DNA of 64,000 nt from Cellvibrio sp. UBA7671 (GTDB lineage Bacteria > Pseudomonadota > Gammaproteobacteria > Pseudomonadales > Cellvibrionaceae). The translations under genes were made by a program, and so were the position numbers. Positions 28,937 through 37,740 of the stretch are shown here, one piece after another. The stretch's first letter is position 1. Every line of letters begins with the position of its first letter. Below the pieces are notes generated by a model that worked only from the letters and a program-made list of their open reading frames with translations, did not search any database and was not told where the DNA came from. The stretch lies in contig DLHJ01000013.1 of assembly GCA_002483145.1 (NCBI GenBank), forward strand, positions 124,001 to 188,000. Reading direction: 5' to 3'.

Positions 28937-30400
28937 TCAAATCGTAAATTCAACGCCTTTGATGGTTACGTTGGTGGCGGCAAAATTATCCAATTTCTCC
29001 AATACACCAATGGCATCAACTTCTTTAAAGTGGCAGTTGGTGAGATGCAAATTTTGGATGGGCGAGCGCGCATAACCGCGCACTTGGAAAACCTGCTTGG
29101 CTTTTTGGCAGATAAGATTACGTATATCGATATTGCGCACTGTCGGTGTAAATTTTCCAGCGTCGCCTTCTTCATAATCAAAGTCGATCACAATGGCTGT
29201 TTGCACTTCGCCAATCGTCACGTTGCGCACAAAGAGGTTCTCGATCAGGCCGCCGCGCACCGAATTGGTTTTAACGCGAATACCGCGCTCCAACTCCGGG
29301 CTGCTCATTTCGCAATTTTCCACAAACACATTGCGTACGCCGCCAGAAATTTCGCTGCCAATAACTACGCCGCCGTGACCGTTGCGCATTTTGCAATTGC
29401 TGATCAGGATATTTTCTGAAGGCGTTTTTAAACGACGACCGTCGGCATTGCGTCCCGATTTAATCGCGATGCAATCATCTCCTGTATCAAAAAAACAATT
29501 TTTGATCACCACATTTTTGCAGGATTCAGGATCACAACCGTCGGAGTTTGGCCCTATGCTGGCAAAGGTTACTGCATCGATAGTGACGTTTTCGCACAGC
29601 ACCGGATTGAGCAACCAGAAGGGTGCGTTGGTGATGGTGATGCCTTCTATTAATACGTTGGTGCAGTTGTAGGGCTGGATAAACACCGGGCGAAGATAAG
29701 AGCCCTCAGCATAAATACGCTCTGCAACGGGAACATTATTTTCCATGTCCTGCATTAATTTATTGCGGGCTTCAGTCTGGGTTGGCACGCCGGCAATACC
29801 CCAATCAACGCTGCTGAAATTGCTACCTTTCCACGGCCACCACGTGGTGCGATTAGCTTGGCCATCGACAGTGCCTGCGCCAGTGACGGCGATGTTGGTT
29901 TGACCATAGGCGTAAATCAGCGGCGAGTAGCCCATGATCTCCATACCTTCCCAGCGGGTGAATACCGCCGGTAAGTAAGCGTTGGGATCAGTAATAAAAG
30001 CGATGGTCGCGTCTTTGGTGATATGCAGGTTTACATTGGATAACAGGTGGATGGTGCCGCAAAGGTATTTGCCCTGGGTGACCAACACTTTTCCGCCCCC
30101 CGCTTTATGGCAGGCAGTTATTGCAGCGGCAAAGGCTTTGGAGTTGTCATGCGCGCTATCACCCTTGGCGCCAAAGTCGCGTACATCAAAAATGCGGTCA
30201 GGAAATTCTGGGGCACGTACTTGCGTGCGAATCTGTTCTGCTTGGGCCCAGGCGTCAGTTGCCTTGGTAGCTATCGTGGTCGATGTTCGGGAACTGGCAC
30301 AACCTGCGAGCGTGCCCAGCGCACAGCAGCTCACCACACTGTTGAGAGTGTTGCTAATAAAGGCACGGCGGCTTGGCTGTAATAGGCAAAAATCTGTCAC
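28937..30400 (-). CDS. GH28 polygalacturonase, probable Tat-exported lipoprotein
   Basis: A pectin-hydrolysing enzyme of 487 residues. The N-terminus has a twin arginine (PSRRAFISNTL) followed by the hydrophobic stretch ending LAGC, a Tat-type lipoprotein signal. The parallel beta-helix shows all GH28 landmarks: NSDGCDPESCKNVVI, DTGDDCIAIKSGRN with paired aspartates, GHGGVVIGSE with the catalytic histidine, and GIRVKTN with the R-x-K pair. Family members cut homogalacturonan, exo or endo. The start used is a GTG at 30400 with GAGAG upstream; no in-frame ATG is near. The upstream region holds two LacI-type operator-like sites. Confidence 0.92.
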   Translation of the reverse strand: MTDFCLLQPSRRAFISNTLNSVVSCCALGTLAGCASSRTSTTIATKATDAWAQAEQIRTQVRAPEFPDRIFDVRDFGAKGDSAHDNSKAFAAAITACHKAGGGKVLVTQGKYLCGTIHLLSNVNLHITKDATIAFITDPNAYLPAVFTRWEGMEIMGYSPLIYAYGQTNIAVTGAGTVDGQANRTTWWPWKGSNFSSVDWGIAGVPTQTEARNKLMQDMENNVPVAERIYAEGSYLRPVFIQPYNCTNVLIEGITITNAPFWLLNPVLCENVTIDAVTFASIGPNSDGCDPESCKNVVIKNCFFDTGDDCIAIKSGRNADGRRLKTPSENILISNCKMRNGHGGVVIGSEISGGVRNVFVENCEMSSPELERGIRVKTNSVRGGLIENLFVRNVTIGEVQTAIVIDFDYEEGDAGKFTPTVRNIDIRNLICQKAKQVFQVRGYARSPIQNLHLTNCHFKEVDAIGVLEKLDNFAATNVTIKGVEFTI

Positions 30401-30625
30401 CGGTGTTAGCTCTCATGTTGTCTGCCACTGATGTAGCTTTTTCTTAATTAGCTAATAGATGTGATCTCTTGGCTGGGGATTGATGACTTACTGCCATCTG
30501 TTACTGCCAAGAAGATACATATCCTCATATAGAGTGAAAATCATTCTGTATGTCATGTTGGATAAAATCAACCTGTGCTCCAAAAAAACACCTAAAAAAT
30601 CAAATTCTGAGTATTTTTTTCCCAC

Positions 30626-30680
30626 ATTATCAAATGTATACGTTTACATTTAATCAATCATTGATTTGTAAACGTTTTCA
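30626..30680 (-). promoter_or_regulatory. GH28 promoter with two LacI-type operator candidates
   Basis: TGTATACGTTTACA (30635-30648) and TGTAAACGTTTTCA (30667-30680) are near-perfect copies of the palindrome TGTAAACGTTTACA, with centres 32 bp apart (about three turns). A -10-like GATAAT on the minus strand (30626-30631) lies just downstream of the first site, so a bound repressor would cover the promoter. The central CG is typical of LacI-family operators. The same pair with the same spacing occurs before tpiA (57001-57046). No LacI-family gene is in the window. Confidence 0.65.
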
Positions 30681-30849
30681 TATGTGTATCGATAAAAATT
30701 ATTTAAAAAATAATTGATTTAGTGAAAAGAATATTTGTCCTAATTTGTCGCGAAATTAATGGTTTTCTTCACTTATAAGACAAGATGATTTTGTGTAACA
30801 GGCTAAATTGATCTTTCGATGCCTATGAAATCGGTTACATTCGCTATTT

Positions 30850-30957
30850 TCAGGGTTTTGGGGCTGTTGCCGAGGTGAAAATTCAGGGGTAGATTTGATC
30901 CCGGTATTGACCGAATACCATTGCCGATTTTGAGGCGCCGCAAGGCGCCTTTTTTTT
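30850..30957 (+). ncRNA. Candidate small RNA or uxaA leader ending in an orphan terminator
   Basis: The 701-base space between the divergent GH28 and uxaA genes holds a textbook plus-strand terminator (30932-30957) with no plus-strand gene before it. Just upstream is a small hairpin, GGTATT-GACCG-AATACC (30903-30919). This could mark a small RNA or an attenuated uxaA leader. The 5' end given is arbitrary, as I found no convincing promoter. Confidence 0.3.
30932..30957 (+). terminator. Orphan rho-independent terminator upstream of uxaA
   Basis: GGCGCC-GCAA-GGCGCC followed by eight T residues. A second small hairpin, GTGCGC...GCGCAC (around 30983-31002), follows before uxaA. Confidence 0.85.
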
Positions 30958-31101
30958 CGGGACAGTTTTCAGGGAGAGAAAAGTGCGCCTAAATCAGCGC
31001 ACCTATGAGGAGTAATTGGCGTAGCGAACTACACTCATTAAGAGATAGTGGCAAACGGCATAAATCCATTTATCGGTTAACGAATCGAGAGAGAGATCAG
31101 C

Positions 31102-32622
31102 GTGAGCAGCATTATCGTTTTGCATGACAGTGATAACGTCGGTATTTGTAAAGTATCACTCCCCGCTGGTGTTTTATTTGCAGAAAAAGATGTCACCCTC
31201 CTGCGTGACATCCCCGCCATGCATAAAGTTGCTGTGCGCAACATCGCCAAGGGCGACGCCATTCTTAAATACGGCCAGACCATCGGCTTTGCCGGCCAGG
31301 ATATTCCGGCGGGCGAGCATGTTCATGTGCACAACTGTGTCATGGGCGATCTGGAAAAAGACTATGGTTTTTGTGAAGAAGCCAAGCCCACCGAATTTGT
31401 CCCTGCCGATAAGCGCGCAACCTTCCAAGGTTACAGGCGTATCAACGGTAAGGTTGGTACGCGCAATTATGTTGGCATCCTCACTACCGTGAATTGCTCC
31501 GCGACTGTGGCCAAGGCTATTGCCCAGCACTTCACCTACTCCGGCGAATTGGAAAACTATCCGCATATCGACGGCGTCGTCGCCATGACCCATGACAGCG
31601 GTTGCGGTATGCGCTCCGACGGCGATGGTTATGAAACCCTGCGTCGCACCTTTAATGGCTACGCGCGCCACCCAAATTTTGGCGGCGTGATGATGGTCGG
31701 CCTCGGCTGCGAAACCATGCAGATTCAACGGGTGATGGAAGAGTGTGGCCTCTCCAATTCCAAAACCTTTACTGCCTATACAATTCAAGATGTGGGCGGC
31801 ACTCGCCTCGCAATTGAAAAAGGTATCGAAACCCTGCGCGCCATGTTGCTGCTGGTAAATGAATGTCAGCGCGAAACTGTTCCCGCGAGTGAATTGATTA
31901 TTGGTTTGCAATGCGGCGGTTCCGATGCGCTCTCCGGTGTGACTGCGAACCCTGCACTCGGTATTGCGGGTGATATTCTCGTGCGTCACGGCGGCACAGT
32001 GATTTTGTCGGAGACGCCGGAAATTTTTGGTGCGGAACATTTGTTGACGCGCCGCGCTGAATCGCCTGAGGTCGCCCAAAAACTATTGGATCGTATCAGC
32101 TGGTGGGAAGATTACACCGCGCGCAATGATTTTGAATTAAACAATAATCCTTCGCCGGGCAATAAGGCTGGCGGACTCACCACGATTATTGAAAAATCCC
32201 TCGGTGCGCAAGCAAAAAGTGGCTCAACCAATTTGCGCGATGTTTTTCTCTACGGTGAAGACATTACCACAAAAGGTTTTGTATTTATGGATAGCCCGGG
32301 TTACGACCCGGTATCTGCCACCGGTCAGGTTGCATCGGGTGCGCAAATTTTGTGTTTCACCACCGGTCGTGGTTCTGCCTTTGGCTGCAAACCGGCGCCG
32401 AGTATTAAATTGGCGACCAACAGTAAAATCTATAACCACATGCAAGAGGATATGGATTTGAACTGCGGCAAAGTGTCCGATGGTGAAATCAGCTTGGAGG
32501 AATCCGGCCAGGAAATTTTTGAAGAAATTCTGGCAGTTGCTTCCGGCAAGCCAACCAAAAGTGAATTGCTCGGCTATGGCGATAATGAATTTATTCCGTG
32601 GAAAATTGGTGCGGTGGTTTAA
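31102..32622 (+). CDS. uxaA: Altronate dehydratase UxaA
   Basis: Dehydrates D-altronate to 2-keto-3-deoxygluconate, a late step of galacturonate use. The 506-residue length is close to E. coli UxaA (495). Residues 1-95 form the SAF domain (AVRNIAKGDAILKYGQ, HVHVHNCVMGDLEKDYGF); the rest is the galactarate/altronate dehydratase domain with GTRNYVGILTTVNCSATVA, HDSGCGMRSDGDG, GLQCGGSDALSGVTANPALG and FTTGRGSAFGCKPAPSIK. The start is GTG at 31102 after AGAGAGAGATCA. A long inverted-repeat element follows the gene. Confidence 0.95.
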   Translation: MSSIIVLHDSDNVGICKVSLPAGVLFAEKDVTLLRDIPAMHKVAVRNIAKGDAILKYGQTIGFAGQDIPAGEHVHVHNCVMGDLEKDYGFCEEAKPTEFVPADKRATFQGYRRINGKVGTRNYVGILTTVNCSATVAKAIAQHFTYSGELENYPHIDGVVAMTHDSGCGMRSDGDGYETLRRTFNGYARHPNFGGVMMVGLGCETMQIQRVMEECGLSNSKTFTAYTIQDVGGTRLAIEKGIETLRAMLLLVNECQRETVPASELIIGLQCGGSDALSGVTANPALGIAGDILVRHGGTVILSETPEIFGAEHLLTRRAESPEVAQKLLDRISWWEDYTARNDFELNNNPSPGNKAGGLTTIIEKSLGAQAKSGSTNLRDVFLYGEDITTKGFVFMDSPGYDPVSATGQVASGAQILCFTTGRGSAFGCKPAPSIKLATNSKIYNHMQEDMDLNCGKVSDGEISLEESGQEIFEEILAVASGKPTKSELLGYGDNEFIPWKIGAVV

Positions 32623-32644
32623 CTTTAATCTCGCCGCGCCATGG

Positions 32645-32740
32645 ACTTTGTTATTTATTCTGAGACCGTCTGAGCCATGGATGGCGAAGATGAGCCTACA
32701 TGGATGTATTTACGGCGTGTCTCAGAATAAATAACGGAGT
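32645..32740 (+). repeat. Nested stem-loop element, copy 1
   Basis: A 17-bp perfect inverted repeat (arms 32650-32666 and 32719-32735, extendable to about 22 bp with G-U pairs) encloses a 52-base loop. The loop contains TGAGCCATGGATGGCGAA and CATGGATG, shared with the element at 36371-36476, while the arms differ between copies. It lies 22 bases after the uxaA stop, with its core in uxaA's direction. The rest of the 343-base space before pntAA shows nothing further. Confidence 0.85.
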
Positions 32741-32965
32741 TCATAAGCCATCCACGATCTAACGAATATAAAAAACAAACCGAGGCCAGTCAAAGAATTG
32801 GCCCGTCCAAAAACTTGGTGAGAGCCAAGTCATATAAAAAGAAATTCACTAGAAAGCAAATTACGGCAGCTCCATTCACATTGATGAAAACATTGATGCG
32901 ACTTTTTATTAGCAAAAAATAGCTATTGCCAAAAATTTGCCACTATTACAGAGGGCGACAAAAAA

Positions 32966-34123
32966 ATGAAAATCGTTATTCCAAAAGAAAGGCGCGCGCA
33001 TGAGCGCCGCGTTGCCGCAACACCCGATACCGTAAAAAAATTCATTGCATTGGGCTTTGAAGTTGCGATCGAAAAAGATGCCGGTATCGCCAGCCGAATT
33101 ACCAATGAATCCTATCAAGAAGCGGGCGCAACACTCAGCGATGATCTTGCAGGTTTATTGGGCTCTGCGGATATCGTCTTAAAAGTCCAACGTCCCCTTT
33201 TAGCTGGTGAGGGTGACGTGAACGAACTGGCGCCGATAAAGCGCGGTGCAGTATTAATTGCAATGCTGTCGCCCTATTCCGATCCTGCGGCCATTGCGCA
33301 ATACGCCGATGCAGGCATCACCACCATGACGCTCGAATTTGTGCCGCGTATTACGCGCGCGCAATCCATGGATGTATTGAGTTCACAATCCAACCTGGCC
33401 GGTTATCGAGCTGTATTGGAAGCGATCAATGTGTACGACCGCGCAATGCCGATGATGATGACGGCGGCAGGCACTATTGCTCCCGCACGTGTGATGGTGC
33501 TCGGCGCCGGTGTTGCCGGTTTGCAGGCGATCGCAACAGCAAAACGTTTGGGAGCAATCGTATCGGCAACCGATGTGCGCGCAGCATCTAAAGAACAAGT
33601 CGAAAGCCTCGGCGGAAAATTTGTGATGGTGGAAAGCGAAGAAGTAAAAAACGCTGAAACTGCCGGTGGTTACGCCAAAGAAATGAGCGATGACTACAAG
33701 CTTCGTCAGGCAGAGTTGGTTGCCGAAACCTTAAAGAAACAAGATATCGCTATTTGCACTGCATTAATTCCCGGTCGCAAAGCGCCGACCTTAATTAATG
33801 ACGATATGGTGCACAGCATGCGCCCAGGCTCGGTGATTGTTGATCTCGCTGCTGAGCAGGGTGGTAACTGCACACTCACCAAGCCGGGCGAAGTCGTTGA
33901 AGTGAATGGTGTAACGATTATTGGTCTATTTAATATTCCCAGTCGTTTGTCTGCTGATGCCAGCGCGCTCTACGCCAAAAATGTATTGAATTTTTTAACT
34001 CCGATGATGAATGCCGATAAACAATTCAGTGTGAATTGGCAGGATGAAATTATTTCCGCGACGGTGCTCACGCGCGACGGCGCCATCGTTCATCCTAATT
34101 TCAAACCGGCCAGCGCCGCTTAA
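32966..34123 (+). CDS. pntAA: NAD(P) transhydrogenase subunit alpha, part 1 (PntAA)
   Basis: The soluble NAD(H)-binding component of the proton-translocating transhydrogenase, which uses the proton gradient to move hydride between NADH and NADP+. The 385 residues open KIVIPKERRAHERRVAATPDTV, continue with the RAQSMDVLSSQSNLAGYRAV segment, and hold the Rossmann motif VLGAGVAGLQAIATAKRLGA. The gene is separate from the membrane part, as in Rhodospirillum rubrum, whereas E. coli has a single PntA. Only 13 bases separate it from pntAB, so the three pnt genes form one operon, embedded here among pectin catabolic genes. Confidence 0.95.
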   Translation: MKIVIPKERRAHERRVAATPDTVKKFIALGFEVAIEKDAGIASRITNESYQEAGATLSDDLAGLLGSADIVLKVQRPLLAGEGDVNELAPIKRGAVLIAMLSPYSDPAAIAQYADAGITTMTLEFVPRITRAQSMDVLSSQSNLAGYRAVLEAINVYDRAMPMMMTAAGTIAPARVMVLGAGVAGLQAIATAKRLGAIVSATDVRAASKEQVESLGGKFVMVESEEVKNAETAGGYAKEMSDDYKLRQAELVAETLKKQDIAICTALIPGRKAPTLINDDMVHSMRPGSVIVDLAAEQGGNCTLTKPGEVVEVNGVTIIGLFNIPSRLSADASALYAKNVLNFLTPMMNADKQFSVNWQDEIISATVLTRDGAIVHPNFKPASAA

Positions 34124-34136
34124 TCGGGAGTTAATT

Positions 34137-34436
34137 ATGGAAACCAATTTTGTTTCGCAGTTATCCATTTTTGTATTGGCCATTTTCGTTGGCTACTACG
34201 TTGTGTGGAGTGTAACCCCTGCATTGCATACGCCGCTTATGGCGGTAACCAATGCCATTTCGAGTGTGATTATTGTCGGCGCATTAATTGCCGTTGGCCC
34301 AGAAGGCATGAGCTTATCCAAAGTGCTCGGCTTTTGCGCCATGGTCTTGGCATCGATTAATATTTTTGGCGGCTTTACTGTCACCCATCGCATGCTCGCC
34401 ATGTATAAAAAGAAAAATAAAGTGGGAGAGAAATAA
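34137..34436 (+). CDS. pntAB: NAD(P) transhydrogenase subunit alpha, part 2 (PntAB)
   Basis: A 99-residue membrane subunit with three hydrophobic helices (SIFVLAIFVGYYVVW, ISSVIIVGALIAVG, VLGFCAMVLASINIFGGF) followed by the signature TVTHRMLAMYKKK. It forms the proton channel together with PntB. I chose the ATG at 34137, directly behind GGGAG; longer in-frame starts would lie within pntAA. The stop is two bases before the pntB start. Confidence 0.95.
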   Translation: METNFVSQLSIFVLAIFVGYYVVWSVTPALHTPLMAVTNAISSVIIVGALIAVGPEGMSLSKVLGFCAMVLASINIFGGFTVTHRMLAMYKKKNKVGEK

Positions 34437-34438
34437 TT

Positions 34439-35845
34439 ATGTCGCCTCTCAATGAAAGTTTAACCTCGCTTGCGTACCTGGTCGCAGCGGTGTTGTTCAT
34501 TATGGCATTGCGCGGTTTGTCATCGCCCGAGTCATCGCGCAAAGGCAATTTGTTTGGCATGTTGGGTATGCTGATCGCGGTGATCACTACCGTGTTAAGT
34601 CCCGCAGTAACATCGTATGGTTGGATTTTATCGGCGCTGGCGATTGGTGCGGTGATTGGTATTTTTATCGCACGCAAAATTGCGATGACTGCCATGCCGC
34701 AATTGGTTGCTGCTTTTCATAGTCTTGTTGGCATGGCGGCGGTATTGGTTGCAGGTGCAGCGTTTAGTAATCCGGCAGCCTTTGGAATTTTAAATGCAGC
34801 GGGCGAAATTTATATCGCCAGCCGAATCGAAATGGGCTTGGGTGTCGTCATAGGTGCAATTACTTTTTCTGGTTCTGTTATCGCGTTTACCAAGCTGCAA
34901 GGTTTGGTATCGGGCAAGCCGATTGTGTTTGGTGGGCAGCATTTCATTAATGCCATTCTTGGTGCCGCAATTCTCGGATTGATTGGATATTTTTGTGTTG
35001 ATCAATCGCCCTGGGTTTTCTGGGGGATGACGGCACTGGCGTTTGTGATTGGTGTGCTGCTGATTATTCCTATTGGTGGGGCCGATATGCCGGTAGTAGT
35101 TTCCATGCTCAACTCTTACTCAGGTTGGGCGGCGGCGGGTATTGGTTTCACATTGCATAATGACGCATTGATTGTAACTGGTGCACTAGTCGGCTCGTCA
35201 GGCGCAATTCTCTCCTATATTATGTGCAAAGGCATGAATCGTTCGTTCTTTAATGTGATTCTCGGTGGTTTTGGTGCAGATACTTCTGCGGCTGCGGCAG
35301 CTGGTGATCAGGAAGAGCGTCCGGTAAAGCGCGGCAGTGCAGAAGATGCTGCATTTATTATGAAGAACGCCGGTTCAGTAATAATTGTCCCCGGTTACGG
35401 TATGGCAGTTGCCCAGGCGCAACATGCGCTGCGTGAAATGTGTGAAGAATTGAAAAAAGCCGGAGTAAAAATTAGCTACGCGATTCATCCGGTTGCCGGT
35501 CGTATGCCAGGGCATATGAATGTGTTGCTCGCTGAAGCGAATGTGCCCTATGACGAAGTATTTGAGTTGGATGATATCAACAACGAATTCCAAACTGCCG
35601 ATGTGGCTTTTGTGATCGGCGCCAACGATGTAACCAATCCTGCCGCGAAAACCAATCCGCAAAGCCCGATTTTCGGTATGCCAATTTTGGAAGTGGAAAA
35701 AGCGCGCACAGTATTATTTGTGAAGCGCTCTATGGCCTCGGGTTATTCGGGTGTGGAAAACGAACTTTTTTACAAAGATAACACCATGATGTTGTTTGGC
35801 GATGCCAAAAAAATGGTGGAAACGATAGTAAAAAATATTGCGTAA
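34439..35845 (+). CDS. pntB: NAD(P) transhydrogenase subunit beta (PntB)
   Basis: A 468-residue protein with eight or nine membrane helices in the first about 270 residues, then the NADP(H)-binding domain III. Diagnostic features are MPVVVSMLNSYSGWAAAGIGF, SSGAILSYIMCKGMNRSF, the NADP site VPGYGMAVAQAQHALREM, HPVAGRMPGHMNVLLAEA and IGANDVTNPAAK. Translation is coupled to pntAB. The pnt operon ends here; the downstream VOC-family gene starts 98 bases later. Confidence 0.97.
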   Translation: MSPLNESLTSLAYLVAAVLFIMALRGLSSPESSRKGNLFGMLGMLIAVITTVLSPAVTSYGWILSALAIGAVIGIFIARKIAMTAMPQLVAAFHSLVGMAAVLVAGAAFSNPAAFGILNAAGEIYIASRIEMGLGVVIGAITFSGSVIAFTKLQGLVSGKPIVFGGQHFINAILGAAILGLIGYFCVDQSPWVFWGMTALAFVIGVLLIIPIGGADMPVVVSMLNSYSGWAAAGIGFTLHNDALIVTGALVGSSGAILSYIMCKGMNRSFFNVILGGFGADTSAAAAAGDQEERPVKRGSAEDAAFIMKNAGSVIIVPGYGMAVAQAQHALREMCEELKKAGVKISYAIHPVAGRMPGHMNVLLAEANVPYDEVFELDDINNEFQTADVAFVIGANDVTNPAAKTNPQSPIFGMPILEVEKARTVLFVKRSMASGYSGVENELFYKDNTMMLFGDAKKMVETIVKNIA

Positions 35846-35943
35846 GTGTATGGAGCTCCTACTGAGTGCCTCTTCTTAAGTTTAAGATCAGGCACTCCTT
35901 TTTAGGGCTTCAGTAAAAATTGTTTATTCAAATAGATACTTTT

Positions 35944-36339
35944 ATGAAAATTGAACATTTTGCCATTAACGTAAAAGATCCCATCGCTATGGCGGCTTGG
36001 TATGTGGCACATATGGGTTTAACCATTGTGCGCAAACAGGATGGTGGTGCTAATACGCATTTTCTGGGAGACGACAGTGGCGATGTAATGTTGGAAATTT
36101 ACAATAACCCGCCCGATCAGGTGCCTGATTACGCGAATATGAATCCGCTCTTGGTACATTTGGCGTTTGTGTGTGAAAACCCGATAGAGAAACGTACTGA
36201 ACTGGAAGCGGTTGGTGCAAGTTTTGCGGAAGAGGTGCATATCAAAGATGGTTCACATCTGGTGATGATGCGTGACCCATGGGGTTTGGCAATCCAGCTG
36301 TGTAAGCGCGGTAATAAAATGTTGCGCTGTCAGCAGTAG
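35944..36339 (+). CDS. Glyoxalase/VOC-superfamily protein
   Basis: A 131-residue protein with the beta-alpha-beta-beta-beta repeats of the vicinal oxygen chelate fold. It starts KIEHFAINVKDPIAMAAWY, with the first metal-ligand histidine, and has LLVHLAFVCENP and MMRDPWGLAIQL, where the acidic or glutamine ligand is expected. The substrate is unknown. The ATG at 35944 fits the fold; an in-frame ATG 24 bases upstream adds residues outside it. It stands downstream of pntB on the same strand. Confidence 0.8.
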   Translation: MKIEHFAINVKDPIAMAAWYVAHMGLTIVRKQDGGANTHFLGDDSGDVMLEIYNNPPDQVPDYANMNPLLVHLAFVCENPIEKRTELEAVGASFAEEVHIKDGSHLVMMRDPWGLAIQLCKRGNKMLRCQQ

Positions 36340-36370
36340 ATTTATAAAAGTTTTTTTGTGCTTCGAATAC

Positions 36371-36476
36371 GTTTGCCGTTAATGCTTCTGTTTCAAAAAC
36401 GCATAAACCCATCCATGGGGCTCACATTCGCCATCCATGGCTCAAGTGTTTTGAAACAGAAACATTAACGACAAAC
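36371..36476 (-). repeat. Nested stem-loop element, copy 2
   Basis: The two 28-base arms (36371-36398 and 36449-36476) pair at 26 of 28 positions. The 50-base loop, read on the minus strand, contains TTGAGCCATGGATGGCGAA and CATGGATG, shared with the loop of copy 1 at 32645-32740, while the arms are unrelated in sequence. It lies 30 bases after the kdgK stop and its core reads in the direction of kdgK transcription. Confidence 0.85.
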
Positions 36477-36505
36477 TGGCAGTGTGCAATTTTGCAGAGT
36501 GCGGC

Positions 36506-37447
36506 CTAAGCGCCAAGTTCTTTATCAAAAATAGCCTTATCAATAATCGCACCGCGGTGGCGAATGATAATGCCTGCGCAGCGAATACCCTGCTTGGCAG
36601 AATCTTCGAGTGATTTATTCATCAAGCGCCCGGCTAAATAACCGGCATTAAAGGTATCGCCTGCACCGGTAGTATCAATTACACCTTGCACCGGTGGAAC
36701 AGGAACGCGGATTTCTGCATCGGGCGTGATAATAATCGCATCGTCAGCTCCTCGCTTTAATAGCAGCTCGCCGAGATTAAATGCGGCGTAGCGCTGCTTG
36801 CAGCCTTCAACGCTGTCGTCGCCCCAGAGCAGTTGTTCATCGTCGAGTGTCAGGAGAGCGATATCGGTATATTGCATAATCGACAGCATTGCCTGTTGCG
36901 CTTCAAATTTATCGCGCCATAAACGCGGGCGATAGTTGCTATCGAATGCAACTATCACATCTTGCTGGCGCAACTTGTGCAAACTGTTGTACAAAAACTC
37001 GCGCGATTTCTCGCCGATAATCGCCAGTGTAATTCCGCTCAGATAAACGCAATTGCAGTGAACCAGTTTTTGACAAAGTTGATCAGCAGCTTCTTGTGAT
37101 GAAAACAGCTCGCGTGCCGGTGCCTCTTTGCGCCAGTAGAAAAATTCGCGCTCGCCATCAGGGGTGTTGCGAATGATGTATAGACCGGGTGAGCGACCGG
37201 AAAGTTGTTTAATCATGCCGGTGCCAATTTTTTCATTGGCCATACGTTGCATAATTTGTTCACTGTAAGGATCTTCACCGAGTTGGGTAACGTAATCGGT
37301 TTTTAAACCAAGGCGCGCCATATACACCGAGGTGTTATAGGTGTCGCCCGCAAAAGATAAGGCCATTGTTTCACGGCCATTGCTGTCGGCAGTGGGGAAT
37401 GGAGCCAGCTCCACCATGACTTCGCCAATCGCTGCTATGTGTGCCAT
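36506..37447 (-). CDS. kdgK: 2-dehydro-3-deoxygluconokinase
   Basis: Phosphorylates 2-keto-3-deoxygluconate, the product common to the KduI/KduD and UxaA routes, to KDPG for aldolase cleavage. The 313 residues fit the PfkB family: IGEVMVELAPF at the start, LSFAGDTYNTSVYMARLG, DYVTQLGEDPYS, and the ATP/anion-hole signature DTTGAGDTFNAGYLAG with the catalytic aspartate. It is divergent from the uxuB-like gene; the 293-base space between is AT-rich and holds both promoters, but I could not assign them. The KDPG aldolase gene is not in the window. Confidence 0.93.
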   Translation of the reverse strand: MAHIAAIGEVMVELAPFPTADSNGRETMALSFAGDTYNTSVYMARLGLKTDYVTQLGEDPYSEQIMQRMANEKIGTGMIKQLSGRSPGLYIIRNTPDGEREFFYWRKEAPARELFSSQEAADQLCQKLVHCNCVYLSGITLAIIGEKSREFLYNSLHKLRQQDVIVAFDSNYRPRLWRDKFEAQQAMLSIMQYTDIALLTLDDEQLLWGDDSVEGCKQRYAAFNLGELLLKRGADDAIIITPDAEIRVPVPPVQGVIDTTGAGDTFNAGYLAGRLMNKSLEDSAKQGIRCAGIIIRHRGAIIDKAIFDKELGA

Positions 37448-37740
37448 TTAAGTAATTCCAGGAGTTATTAAAAGCGTTAAATGATGTTTTATTTTGCCGA
37501 AAACACTGTGTTTTTGTAGTAAAAAAATAAAACCAAAATATAGCACTCTTAAGCCGTTAAAAATAGAAAATTATGGATTGCAAATCGATATACTGTACAA
37601 AATCGACAAGATGAGTAAGGTTGTTTTAATCATTATTCCGCAGTCGCGGTGAATTCAATTGAAGACTGAAAATCAAATTTTTTCGTTATAAATATTTGTG
37701 TGCCTGATGTTGGCGCAATCAACCTTTCTGGATTTTTCTA

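Noticed and set aside
31174-32079. Long open frame of about 300 codons on the minus strand inside uxaA
   Set aside because: It lies wholly within uxaA, has no family motif, and is explained by codon bias of the sense gene.
32667-32718. A short peptide starting at the ATG within the loop of the stem-loop element (MDGEDEPTWMYLRRV)
   Set aside because: It has no ribosome-binding site, and the other copy of the element does not keep the frame; a structural role explains it better.
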